DNA of 64,000 bases from Haloterrigena salifodinae (GTDB taxonomy: Archaea > Halobacteriota > Halobacteria > Halobacteriales > Natrialbaceae), in assembly GCF_003977755.1 (NCBI RefSeq), contig NZ_RQWN01000001.1, positions 62,001 to 126,000 on the forward strand, read 5' to 3'. A model generated the notes under the pieces. It did no database searches. It was given only the letters and a program-made list of their open reading frames with translations, and was not told where the DNA came from. A program made the translations under genes and the position numbers. Shown piece by piece: positions 24,042 to 31,794 of the stretch (the stretch's first letter is position 1; the number at the start of each line of letters is the position of its first letter).

Positions 24042-25544
24042 TTACTCGCTGTCGGGCGAGTAGTTCGGCGCCTCGTCGGTGATGACGACGTCGTGGGCGT
24101 GGCTCTCGGCCTGACCGGCCGAGGAGACGCGGACGAACTCGCTACGCTGCTTGAACTCGGGAATCGTTTCCGCGCCGACGTAACCCATGCCCGACTGCAT
24201 GCCGCCCGCGAGCTGGTGGAGTTCGGACTTGAGCGTGCCCTTGTACGGCGTCGCGGCCTCGACGCCCTCGGGAACGTACTCGTCGTCCTCGTCGGGTTCG
24301 TCCTTGAGGTAACGGTCGCTGTCGCCGGACTTCATGGCGCCGACCGAACCCATGCCGCGGTACTGCTTGTACTTCTTGCCGTTCATCGTGACCACGCGGC
24401 CGGGCGCCTCGTCGGTGCCGGCGAAGTAGGAGCCGAGCATGACCGCGTCCGCGCCGGCGGCGACGGCCTTGATCGCGTCGCCCGAGTAGCGGATTCCGCC
24501 GTCGGCGATCACGGGGACGTCGTTCTGAGCCGCGACGTCCGCGACCTGCGCGACGGCCGTGATCTGGGGCATCCCCGATCCCGAGACGATGCGGGTCGTA
24601 CAGATCGAGCCCGGCCCGATGCCGACCTTGATGCCGTCAGCGAAGTCGACGAGGTCCTCGGCGGCCTCGCGGGTGCCGACGTTGCCGACCACGACGTCCG
24701 CGTCGACGGCCTCCTTGATCTCGCGGGCGCCGTCGATGACGTTCAGGTTGTGGGCGTGGGCGGTATCGATGAAGAGGATGTCGGCACCGGCCTCGTCGGC
24801 GGCCTCGGCTCGATCCCGCTCGAACGGACTGACGGCGACGCCACAGCGGAGGCGACCGTCCTCGTCGCGGACGGCCTCCTGGTACTCGCGGCGCTGGAGG
24901 ATGCCCTGCATCGTGACGAGTCCCACGAGGAGGTTCTCGTCGTCGACGACCGGCACGCGCTCGATCTTGTGCTCGTACATCAGGTCGAACGCGTCGCGGG
25001 CGTCGATGTCCTCGTGGGCCGTGATGACCTCGTCGGTCATCGCTTCGGTGACCGGGTCGTCCTCGTTGACCTCGAGGTGGGGTCGAATGTCCGTACTCGA
25101 GATGATCCCCAGCACTTCGCCGTTGGTGTTGACGACCGGCGCGCCGCCGACGCCGCGGCGGGCCATCCGCTCGTCGACCTCGCGGACCGTCATCTCGGGG
25201 TCTGCGGTGACGACCTCCTCGCGGGGAATGATGAGTTCGTCTGCGCTCTTGACGCGCTCGATCTCCTCGGCCATCTCGTCGATGTTCATGTTCCGGTGGA
25301 GCACGCCGAGTCCGCCCTGCCGGGCCATCGCGATGGCCATATCGCTCTCAGTGACGGTGTCCATCGCGGCCGAGAGGATCGGAACCGACACCTCGACGTT
25401 CTTCGAGACGTTCGAGGTGAGGTCGGCGTCGTCGGGTTCGACGCGGCTCTCCTTCGGTCGAAGGAGCACGTCGTCGAACGTCAGCGCTTCTGGTACGTCC
25501 AGCTTTTCAGAATAGGGCTCGTGCTCAGGAATGTCGTTCGCCAT
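24042..25544 (-). CDS. guaB: Inosine-5'-monophosphate dehydrogenase
   Basis: 500 residues. A TIM-barrel catalytic domain is interrupted by a tandem CBS pair (about residues 105-220). The active-site Cys315 lies in GIGPGSICTTR, the IMP/NAD loop is GMGSVGAMK, and LTFDDVLLRP marks the N-terminus. It oxidises IMP to XMP with NAD+, the committed step to GTP. The flap ending at GAETIPEFKQ and RVSSAGQAESHAHDV is intact. The usual haloarchaeal length and all catalytic parts are present. It is monocistronic. Confidence 0.96.
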   Translation of the reverse strand: MANDIPEHEPYSEKLDVPEALTFDDVLLRPKESRVEPDDADLTSNVSKNVEVSVPILSAAMDTVTESDMAIAMARQGGLGVLHRNMNIDEMAEEIERVKSADELIIPREEVVTADPEMTVREVDERMARRGVGGAPVVNTNGEVLGIISSTDIRPHLEVNEDDPVTEAMTDEVITAHEDIDARDAFDLMYEHKIERVPVVDDENLLVGLVTMQGILQRREYQEAVRDEDGRLRCGVAVSPFERDRAEAADEAGADILFIDTAHAHNLNVIDGAREIKEAVDADVVVGNVGTREAAEDLVDFADGIKVGIGPGSICTTRIVSGSGMPQITAVAQVADVAAQNDVPVIADGGIRYSGDAIKAVAAGADAVMLGSYFAGTDEAPGRVVTMNGKKYKQYRGMGSVGAMKSGDSDRYLKDEPDEDDEYVPEGVEAATPYKGTLKSELHQLAGGMQSGMGYVGAETIPEFKQRSEFVRVSSAGQAESHAHDVVITDEAPNYSPDSE

Positions 25545-26069
25545 GTAAATCGTCCGGCCCCGTCGCGGAAAAACGTTGCGAGTTAGCGTCGGGTGACAAG
25601 GAGTACCGGGGCTCTCGAGGGCGGACGCGGCCGACGCGGTCGATTACGAGCCGGTGCGGTTCCGGCCCGGCCGTCGTTCGGGAGCCGACCGCACTCGAGG
25701 CGACGGTAGTCGTCCGAACGCCGGTCGAGGGTCGTTTCCGCGGTCCGCAACAATGTACATTTTTTCGCGAATCTGGTCCCTAGTGTCTGGAATACGTCGG
25801 GTTGTGAGACCACGTCCCACACAACGTTTATTGAGAGTCCAGTCGTCCGTTCGGGTATGATCGCTGTGAGTTTCAGTGCCCCCCGAACCGCTGGTCGGAC
25901 GAGCGTCGAAAGCGACGCCGCCAAATTCCAGTTCGGGAACTTTACACTGAAACTCACAGCGCGAGGCCGCGGTCCGAATCCCACGAACTGGGGGCTCGCC
26001 CGCCAGTCCGTTCGGGATCGTCCTCCCTATTACCCACCGGCCTCGGGTCACGGCCACCAGCCCTGACCG
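25545..26069. other. 525-bp intergenic region with a 100-bp inverted-repeat structure
   Basis: No gene is supported here. The guaB-proximal part is GC-rich without coding pattern. Around 25755-25835 the DNA becomes AT-richer (ATGTACATTTTTTCGCG; CAACGTTTATTGAGAG), with TATA-like candidates. A pair of perfect 17-bp inverted arms occupies 25862-25878 and 25945-25961 (listed separately), 108 bp before the DUF5794 gene. Confidence 0.6.
25862..25961. repeat. 17-bp perfect inverted repeats with 66-bp spacer (possible miniature element)
   Basis: The left arm CGCTGTGAGTTTCAGTG (25862-25878) is exactly the reverse complement of the right arm CACTGAAACTCACAGCG (25945-25961). GAAC/GTTC-like bases extend the symmetry imperfectly inward. 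The 100-bp total, with no gene inside, suggests a MITE-like remnant or a long-stem regulatory structure. I see no obvious target-site duplication. Confidence 0.65.
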
Positions 26070-26981
26070 ATGAGTACGTCACGACACCCGGTCGCACTCC
26101 GCCTCGAGAGCATCGTCGGCGGCGACGCGCGCCTGTTGGCGCTCGTGATGATGCTGCCCCTGATCGACGGTGTCTTCCCGGCGCTGATCCTCGCAGGCGC
26201 CCTGAACGACCCGCTTGGGGCCGTTCAGGTCGGCCTGCTGATCTTCGGCGGCAGCGCCACCGTCGCGGTGATCCTCGCGGAGATGTCCGGTACGCCCCGC
26301 GAACAGGCAGCGATCGTCCTGCTGGTCGGCATCCCGCTGATACTGCTGTCGGCCGTGCAGGCGGCGCTGGCGCCGTCGTTCGAGAGCCTGATCGACATCG
26401 CCATCTTCGAGCGCTTCGCCGCGCTGGTCATCGCCGCTATCGCGGCCAAGACCGCCAGCGCGACGATCGGCGAGTACCTGCCCAACCCGATCGTCATCAT
26501 CGGACTGGGCCTGGTCGCCAGCGTCGACCCCAGCGGGGCCACGTTCACCGTGATGAACGACCCCGCGCTCGTCGCGAACGCGACCCTCGCGGCGGCCATC
26601 GGCGTCGCCTTCGCGCTGTTGATCGCGCTCGGCGCGCCGTACCTGCGCGACTACATGGATATCGACCGCTTCCGCTTCGGCAGCGCGGTCGCGCTCGGCC
26701 TGCTCCCGCTGTCCCTGCTCGGGATGGCCTTCGGACAGGCCCCGCTGGCCGCCCTGATCGTCGCCGCGGTCTTCGCAATCGACCTACCGCTCGAGCGCGA
26801 CTCGAGCGACGCGGCGGATGACGGCCCTGCGATGAGCGTCGATCCGGTCACCGACGGCGGCGACGCCGACGGGAGCGTGGAACTGGACGTCGAACCCGTT
26901 GAGGAGTCCGACGACGCCGACGCGGGAACGTATCCGGGCGACGATACGACCGACACCGAAGGGCGGGCCCCGTGGCTGTAG
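26070..26981 (+). CDS. DUF5794-type polytopic membrane protein
   Basis: 303 residues. The sequence begins SRHPVALRLESIVGGDARLL and has about seven hydrophobic segments, including MMLPLIDGVFPALILAGAL, GSATVAVILAEMSG, and PNPIVIIGLGLVASVDPSG. The last ~55 residues are an acidic low-complexity tail. It matches the haloarchaeal DUF5794 pattern as I remember it. Function unknown. It lies just upstream of tRNA-Trp on the same strand. Confidence 0.75.
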   Translation: MSTSRHPVALRLESIVGGDARLLALVMMLPLIDGVFPALILAGALNDPLGAVQVGLLIFGGSATVAVILAEMSGTPREQAAIVLLVGIPLILLSAVQAALAPSFESLIDIAIFERFAALVIAAIAAKTASATIGEYLPNPIVIIGLGLVASVDPSGATFTVMNDPALVANATLAAAIGVAFALLIALGAPYLRDYMDIDRFRFGSAVALGLLPLSLLGMAFGQAPLAALIVAAVFAIDLPLERDSSDAADDGPAMSVDPVTDGGDADGSVELDVEPVEESDDADAGTYPGDDTTDTEGRAPWL

Positions 26982-27033
26982 GACGGTTCGGAATCGAAAC
27001 CACTTTAGGCAGGATAGCCCAACTGGAGAGCGA

Positions 27034-27208
27034 GGGGTCGTGGCCAAGCCCGGCATGGCGACTGACTCCAGAGGCAACGCGCCCGGGACGAAACTCCAGA
27101 CTGATATACTGATCGGACACCTGATCAGTGTCCGTGTGATGACCCTCTGGAGTTCCGAGGCGCACCGGAGATATCAGTCGATCGGGGGTTCAAATCCCTC
27201 CGACCCCA
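27034..27208 (+). tRNA. trnW: tRNA-Trp (anticodon CCA) with a ~101-nt intron
   Basis: The acceptor arm GGGGTCG (27034-27040) pairs with CGACCCC (27201-27207), with discriminator A at 27208. The D arm is GCCA/TGGC, the anticodon stem ACTGA pairs with TCAGT (27174-27178), and the anticodon CCA follows CT. The T arm is GGGGG-TTCAAAT-CCCTC. An intron of about 101 nt (27072-27172) interrupts the anticodon loop at the usual haloarchaeal position. It contains a box C-like GTGATGA (27136-27142) and CTGA boxes near 27101, 27109 and 27121, as in the known haloarchaeal tRNA-Trp intron that guides 2'-O-methylation of the pre-tRNA. CCA is not encoded. The intron ends are set by eye within a base or two. 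Confidence 0.92.
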
Positions 27209-27417
27209 TTCCTCTGCCGCGAGCAAAACCGCGAGCGGCAGGTATGTCTCGGTGGGATTTGAATCAGGGAGCAGCGTGCTGCGACCGTGGTTCAAATCCC
27301 TCCGACCCCATTCCTCATCGCGAACAATATCGTGAGCGATGAGTGTTGGAAACGGAGGATTTGAGCCCAGAGGACGAGCGAAGCGAGTCCTCGTGGTTCA
27401 AATCCCTCTAACCCCAT
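27187..27417 (+). repeat. Three direct copies of the tRNA-Trp 3' end with hairpins (att-like)
   Basis: Copy 1 (27187-27214) is the true tRNA 3' part. Copy 2 (27289-27316) is identical over GGTTCAAATCCCTCCGACCC and on through CCATTCCTC; copy 3 (27395-27417) has two changes (CTCTAACCCCAT). Spacing is 102 and 106 bp. Each downstream unit contains GGATTTGA before its TCAAATCC, forming a long stem, with inner stems GCAGC/GCTGC and GAGGAC/GTCCTC. After copies 1 and 2 lie further hairpins (CTGCCGC...GCGGCAG and CTCATCGC...GCGATGAG). This looks like serial attachment-site scars. Confidence 0.75.
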
Positions 27418-27483
27418 CTGAAATAAAACTGAGGAGCGACTTCTCTCGAGTTCTCGGTACACTTCGAATACAGGGTGGTCCGC

Positions 27484-27717
27484 GTGACGATTGCCCCGTG
27501 GCCGTCGACCGACAATTTGCCGACGTGCGAGCACTGCGGCATCCACGTTACGGACCGGTTCGGCCGCGTTTACGACGATAATAGCGACCGCATCGACCGC
27601 TGTCCCGACTGCGATACCTACCGGCGTCTGACCTGCGGGTCCGCTGCTGGGATCGATGTCTCGATCTCGGTCCCGGAGACGCCGGTCGGTCGGCACGGAG
27701 GGAAGACCGATGTCTGA
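27484..27717 (+). CDS. Small zinc-finger protein (DUF7563-like) of an integrative element
   Basis: 77 residues from GTG 27484 (TTG 27517 is an alternative start). The core PTCEHCGIHVTDRFGRVYDD followed by CPDCDTYRRL has two CxxC knuckles, as in the short haloarchaeal DUF7563 zinc fingers common in proviruses and integrated elements. The C-terminal part is unlike that family and may be a run-on. Its stop overlaps the ATG of the next (frameshifted) gene, so these three small genes formed one operon. It may be inactive. Confidence 0.5.
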   Translation: MTIAPWPSTDNLPTCEHCGIHVTDRFGRVYDDNSDRIDRCPDCDTYRRLTCGSAAGIDVSISVPETPVGRHGGKTDV

Positions 27718-27840
27718 GGCGTTCGTCCTGGCGAGTCGGTCGTCGACATCGAGGGTCAGGGGCCCATCGTTCATCCGGCCTACCAAGCGACCGACGCCGA
27801 CGTCCGCCGTGTGATCGAGAGTCGAGGTGAATCTGTATGA
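27710..27840 (+). pseudogene. Frameshifted small element gene (MSEAFV... / ...ESVVDIEG...)
   Basis: ATG at 27710 overlaps the previous stop. The frame reads MSEAFV and then loses sense; shifting frame near 27728 gives PGESVVDIEGQGPIVHP and DADVRRVIESRGESV, ending in TGA at 27838-27840, which overlaps the next ATG. The restored product of about 43 residues looks like a continuous acidic haloarchaeal protein. One base appears to be lost. Function unknown. Confidence 0.5.
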
Positions 27841-28021
27841 CGGTCGCGACTGACGGCGGTGCAACGGTCAATGGTCTCGCTGACCAACTGGAGAAACATC
27901 CCGCGACGATCTCACCCGTGAGCAGCGCCGGGAGATCGCCGAGATGTTCTCGACTCGAGCTGTTACTTTCGACGGAGAACCATCCGTTTCAGTTCTCCCA
28001 AAAGGAGAAATCAAACCGTAG
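27837..28021 (+). pseudogene. Frameshifted small HTH-like element gene
   Basis: ATG at 27837 overlaps the previous stop (ATGA). The frame reads TDGGATVNGLADQLEKHPAT, like the start of a winged-helix protein, then degenerates. The shifted frame continues DDLTREQRREIAEMFSTRAV and VSVLPKGEIKP to TAG at 28019-28021. The restored ~60-residue product would be a small DNA-binding-like protein of a mobile element. One indel near 27905 is implied. Confidence 0.5.
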
Positions 28022-28080
28022 GCTGCTGGCATAACGCACCATGCAGAACCATTATAGATGCCACTACACAACTAGTGAAT

Positions 28081-28121
28081 GGGCTGGAGAGGTAGGTGGT
28101 GCTGGTGGTTCCCTCCAGCCC
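28081..28121. repeat. Hairpin with 9-bp perfect stem
   Basis: GGGCTGGAG (28081-28089) pairs with CTCCAGCCC (28113-28121) around a GT-rich loop. It lies between two pseudogenes in the decayed element next to tRNA-Trp and may be another attachment scar or a terminator. No coding sequence overlaps. Confidence 0.45.
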
Positions 28122-28197
28122 GATATCCAGTTCTACAACGTCAACCTTGAATGCCACGGTATTCGTTATCAAATAATAAGTCGAACTAAAAGGGGTG

Positions 28198-28496
28198 TTA
28201 GAAAATCGAATTGATAGCGATTTTTGCCTGCTCGGTTCCGCGATGGTCTTCCCCGCCGTGCCAGCGGAGCAGCGGGAGACCGATCGAGCCATCTTGTCCT
28301 TGACGCTCGTGCAGCCGCTTCTGCGGTGAGGCCGATAGACGACGAAACAGTACCAGCCGTCCGCTCGTCGCAGTTTCTCGTGGTACTCGCGGTAAACCTT
28401 GAAATTTCCCGGCTGGCCGTCTGAGTGCTTGAGCATCGTGCTCTTGCTCTCGACAGGCGTTCTGTTCCCGAATCTAGCATCGTGGCAGTTCGCCTG
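28198..28496 (-). pseudogene. Decayed nuclease-like protein of an integrative element
   Basis: On the minus strand the segment HDARFGNRTPVESKSTM, then DGQPGNFKVYREYHEKLR and DGWYCFVVYRP, matches a family of small haloarchaeal mobile-element proteins that I associate with a restriction-endonuclease-like fold (E-x-K: VESK). Near 28280 the frame breaks, and the next frame gives LRWHGGEDHRGTEQAKIAIN ending TAA at 28198-28200. No proper N-terminus remains. It is therefore frameshifted and 5'-truncated. The family name is not certain. Confidence 0.6.
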
Positions 28497-28658
28497 CCTT
28501 CGTCGCCGGTGTTTGAAACCTCGAGGCGGACAGGGAGAACGATAGACAAACTCGCTGATACCAGACGGTATGCAAACAGTCACTCCGCCTGACTGCAGAG
28601 AATCGAAGAATCCGTTTCGAGACGATAGGTCGCAAACTGACCGCCGGCCGGTCAGCGA

Positions 28659-28895
28659 TTAGTCGCCGGCGCAGTACGACCGAGAGCCGCTCGAGTCCGT
28701 GGCCGGCGCGTTCTCATCCGCCGGGCGAGCGGTGATCGTCGTCCCGCACTCGGGACAGCTGTAGTGTTCGCGGCCGTCGCGTTGCTCGAGGTTCCAGTCG
28801 CCGTCGACTGCGCTCTCGTGGCCGCATTCGAAGCAAAACAGCAGGGTTTTGCTATCGGGCGGTCGGCTGGTGTCCGTCACGGTGGAGTTCATCAC
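28659..28895 (-). CDS. Small zinc-ribbon protein
   Basis: 78 residues (a second ATG at 28892 directly follows the first). Two CxxC knuckles, LLFCFECGHES and YSCPECGTTI, form a zinc ribbon. Flanking residues are acidic and Ser/Thr-rich, ending YCAGD. Such proteins are frequent and uncharacterised in haloarchaea (DUF8106-like). It borders the decayed tRNA-linked element but its codon use looks native. Confidence 0.75.
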   Translation of the reverse strand: MMNSTVTDTSRPPDSKTLLFCFECGHESAVDGDWNLEQRDGREHYSCPECGTTITARPADENAPATDSSGSRSYCAGD

Positions 28896-29081
28896 CGATG
28901 CTAGCTGCCCAACGATAAAAACGGTGTTGGCCCCGAGAAGGATTGCCGGCCGATTTCGACCACGTCAGCGGCTAACAGTCATGATTCTCCCTGACACTCG
29001 GTATGTGTTCTCGTCCGTCGACGCCGGGTCACACCCCCGTCGCGAGACCGTATCAATCGCCGTCACGGCTCCCGAAACGAG

Positions 29082-29537
29082 TCACGTTTCCGACGGCTCG
29101 CGGACGATCGCGAACCAGAACTCCTCGATCTCGTCGACGAACGAGACGAAGTCCGCCGGTTCGACCGGCTTTCGAACGTAGAAGTCCGCCTCGAGGCCGT
29201 GGGACTGGACGATCGCTTCGCCCATCTCCGAACTCGTGAGCACGGCGACGGGAATGTCAGAGAAGATCGGTTCGCCCTCCAGTTCGGCGAGGACGTCCAT
29301 GCCGCTGGTACCGGGGAGTTGTGGCTCCAGCAAGATGATGTCGGGCGGAGACGCGTCGGCGTACTCGCCGCGCTGGTGGAGAAAATCGAGGGCGGCGTCG
29401 CCGTTGGAGACGGCGTGGACGGTGTTCATGAGCTTCGCGTCCCTGAAGTTCTCCGTGAACAGCCGGGTGTCACCCGGATTCGGCTCGACGAGTAAGATGT
29501 CGATTACGTCCTCGATGCTGTCGTTGCCGCTGGTCAT
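29082..29537 (-). CDS. Atypical response-regulator receiver protein (Rcp-like), phosphoacceptor Asp replaced by Glu
   Basis: 151 residues from ATG at 29537. The fold follows single-domain haloarchaeal receivers (DILLVEPNPGDTRLFTENF ... VAVLTSSEMGEAI ... FYVRKPVEPADF). At the phosphorylation site the usual ILLDLxLPG reads ILLEPQLPG, so Glu71 replaces the acceptor Asp, and the acidic pocket reads VEPN with Pro19 for the second acid. Thr101 and Lys123 are retained. It therefore probably cannot take the normal aspartyl phosphate and may be locked or phosphate-independent. No kinase gene is adjacent. Confidence 0.88.
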   Translation of the reverse strand: MTSGNDSIEDVIDILLVEPNPGDTRLFTENFRDAKLMNTVHAVSNGDAALDFLHQRGEYADASPPDIILLEPQLPGTSGMDVLAELEGEPIFSDIPVAVLTSSEMGEAIVQSHGLEADFYVRKPVEPADFVSFVDEIEEFWFAIVREPSET

Positions 29538-29920
29538 AGAGCATAGTTCGCGCCGGACGATAAAACAACGAGGGTGCTGTCTGCGGACAGTCGTCTCGGC
29601 CACCCGTCCGTCGCGCGAACGAGTCCGCGGTGACGACCCCCCGAACGATCGTTCCTGGCACCGAAATCCGTGCAGTCACACGTTCCGACGATTTCTGACC
29701 GGCGTCTGTATCCGGCTCGGGGCAGTCTGTAGGGGAGCGAATCCGGGAGCGGACCGCTACGATCAGTACAGCGGCCTTGAGACCGGACTCGAGGCGCTGG
29801 ACGCCAGTCTGCCGGCTCCAGTGCCGTCGAATCGACCGACCGCCACGAAACACCGCGCTCGTCACCGAGTGGCATAATGCGTGGGTATCATTTAGACCAG
29901 TGGCGCGCGTACGAACGCGC
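29538..29920. other. 383-bp intergenic region without recognised features
   Basis: GC-rich, with no frame of convincing haloarchaeal composition on either strand. The last part before 29921 (GCATAATGCGTGGG) could hold the promoter of the following membrane protein gene. Confidence 0.5.
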
Positions 29921-30316
29921 ATGAGCACCAGCCGAACGACCGACACTCGTTCGCCGCTGCCGGACCGACTGGTCGGACTGGCCGCCGCGATCGGCACCTG
30001 GATCCTCTGGTCGGGAGTCATACTGACCGGAACCGGACTGATCATTGCCAACAACGTCGTCTTCGGGGCGGCGATCGCCTTCTTCGCCGCCTACACCGCG
30101 GGGTGGCCCGACGGCGGTCGGCTCCCGAGTATCGCCGCGCCGGCGATCGTCGTCCTCCTCGCGCTCTGGGTGGTAGCCGCCCCCTTCGTGCTCGAGGTGA
30201 GCGCCGATCGGCTCCTCTGGAGTAACGTTATCGCCGGCGTCCTCGTCGCGCTGCTGGCCGCCGGCAGCATCGTCGGCGGTCGCCGATCGACGGGGTCGGC
30301 CAGCCCCAGCACCTGA
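29921..30316 (+). CDS. SPW-repeat-like four-helix membrane protein
   Basis: 131 residues from ATG 29921. Hydrophobic segments include LAAAIGTWILWSGVILTGTG, AAIAFFAAYTAGW, APAIVVLLALWVVAAPFVL and NVIAGVLVALLAAGSIVGG. The pattern of W-W/P-F-VL-x-W-x-N-x-I-x-G corresponds to SPW-type repeat membrane proteins. The function of that family is unknown. It stands alone. Confidence 0.75.
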   Translation: MSTSRTTDTRSPLPDRLVGLAAAIGTWILWSGVILTGTGLIIANNVVFGAAIAFFAAYTAGWPDGGRLPSIAAPAIVVLLALWVVAAPFVLEVSADRLLWSNVIAGVLVALLAAGSIVGGRRSTGSASPST

Positions 30317-30681
30317 CGAACCGGTGACCGCGACGGTCGTCGACCGCGTCTCTCGACGGCGGCGCCGGACCACGAATGAGAGATAGTATCGACTACAAGC
30401 GGTGCTTGGCGAACGAGATCCCGAAGAAAACGTGGCACAAGCCGGCCTGCATTCCCTGTCGACCAAGCTCGACGCCTTGGTCAGATAACTATTATCGGCT
30501 ACTAATATTATAGTTTTTCGATGCCTTCAGAAAGTGCAATCGACGGCGGGAACTTCGATAGTCACACCCGGTTGATCGATATTCACCCATTCAATTTTCC
30601 CTGACTGTCACGAAATATTGGTGGCGGGAAAGGCTACCGGAAACCCAACGAGTCTATGTCCCGTTGTGGTTAGTGACGGTA
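30317..30681. other. 365-bp intergenic region with an AT-rich block
   Basis: The centre (30481-30530) is AT-rich (AACTATTATCGGCTACTAAT) and may hold a terminator or a very degenerate copy of the unit-end repeat seen at 10093, but similarity is weak. The stretch before 30682 is the probable promoter of the HTH_10 gene. A frameshifted remnant of about 37 codons is possible at 30376-30487 but not convincing. Confidence 0.4.
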
Positions 30682-31377
30682 ATGACGACGGTCGTCGAAC
30701 TCGACATCCCGGCCGACCGTCTCGCGGCCGCTCAGTCGTTCGAACGAGTACCGAAACTCGAGTACCAGATCGGCGGGATGATCGGTGACGCGCCGCCGCT
30801 GGTCTGGCTCTCCGGCCCGGATCGGGAGACCGTCCGAGCGGCGCTCGAGACCGATCCCTCGGTCGACGTGATCGCGAGCGTGACCGACGAGACGACGACC
30901 GATCGGTCGAGTACCGGCGCGGCCGCCGACCGCGAGCGGTGGCTGTTCCGCCTTGCCTTCGGCGATCGGTTCAAACTCTTCGAACGGATCGTCGCGGAGA
31001 ACGGCGGGGCGATCCTCGAGGCCAGCGGGAACGACGGCTCGTGGTCGGTGACGTTGCTCTTCCACGATCGGGACTCGCTATCGGCGTGTTACTCGCTGTT
31101 CGAGCAGTACGACTTCGGGGTCAACGTGACCCGTCTGACGGGGATCGACGATCTGGCGAGCGCCGGGACGCCGCTCACCGAGACCCAGTACGAGACGATC
31201 CAGGCGGCCCACGAACTCGGCTACTTCGAGGTTCCGCGCCGGATCACGCTCAAGGAACTCGCAGCGGAACTCGACGTCTCACACCAGGCGCTGTCGGAAC
31301 GGCTCCGCCGGTGTCACGCCGCGCTCGTCAACGCGGAGTTGACCGGCGGACTGAGGCCAACCGCGATCGATCCGTAG
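30682..31377 (+). CDS. HTH_10 (bacterio-opsin activator-like) transcriptional regulator
   Basis: 231 residues from ATG at 30682. The N-terminal ~150 residues form the sensor domain usual in mid-size Bat-like regulators (VVELDIPADRLAAAQSF ... VSVTLLFHDRDSLSACYSLFE). The C-terminal HTH_10 domain (about 160-215) reads LTETQYETIQAAHELGYFEV then LKELAAELDVSHQALSERLR. Probably a ligand- or redox-responsive regulator; no target is evident nearby. Confidence 0.88.
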   Translation: MTTVVELDIPADRLAAAQSFERVPKLEYQIGGMIGDAPPLVWLSGPDRETVRAALETDPSVDVIASVTDETTTDRSSTGAAADRERWLFRLAFGDRFKLFERIVAENGGAILEASGNDGSWSVTLLFHDRDSLSACYSLFEQYDFGVNVTRLTGIDDLASAGTPLTETQYETIQAAHELGYFEVPRRITLKELAAELDVSHQALSERLRRCHAALVNAELTGGLRPTAIDP

Positions 31378-31794
31378 TCGCCGAGTTCGCTCTGCCAGAC
31401 CAATTCGAGACGCGAGTCGAACGGACGATTACCGTTCTCCCCCCCACCATCCGAACCATACCTGGATGGCAGGGAAATCGGCCTATTTTGAACCCATACG
31501 TCCACTAAAATCCGAGATAGAGACGAATATATTTCGAGGGATAGCTTTATTACTGGACGGAATGAAATGTGGCATGTCGGCACGATGCCGACTCCGCAAC
31601 GAGCTACCGAGTGCGATACGCGCGCCGGTGGATCACTCGTGCTCAATCACAGCGGTCACTCGTGGCTGTGTGACCGTCTTTCACCCTTTTTCCCGATTCC
31701 GCGTGCGGACGCACGAGAACTCGAGCCGCGAGACGGTCATTGGCCGGAACGACCAAGTTATTAACCGACCCCGCCGACACGTCTCCTATCGACG
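31378..31794. other. 417-bp intergenic region, no gene recognised
   Basis: GC falls to ordinary levels around 31495-31560 (ATATATTTCGAGGGATAGC). No repeat, RNA or coding pattern is convincing. The motif CAAGTTATTAACCG about 35 bp before 31795 is a plausible TATA region for the next gene. Confidence 0.45.

Noticed and set aside
30376..30487. Possible frameshifted small gene (MRDSIDYKR then VLGERDPEENVAQAGLHSLS)
   Set aside because: The second half reads like protein but needs a frameshift and has no known family; evidence too thin to list as a gene.
30487..30526. Weak resemblance to the unit-end repeat (TTATC...CTACTAATATTATAG)
   Set aside because: Only scattered matches in an AT-rich stretch, no paired inverted copy and no island beside it.
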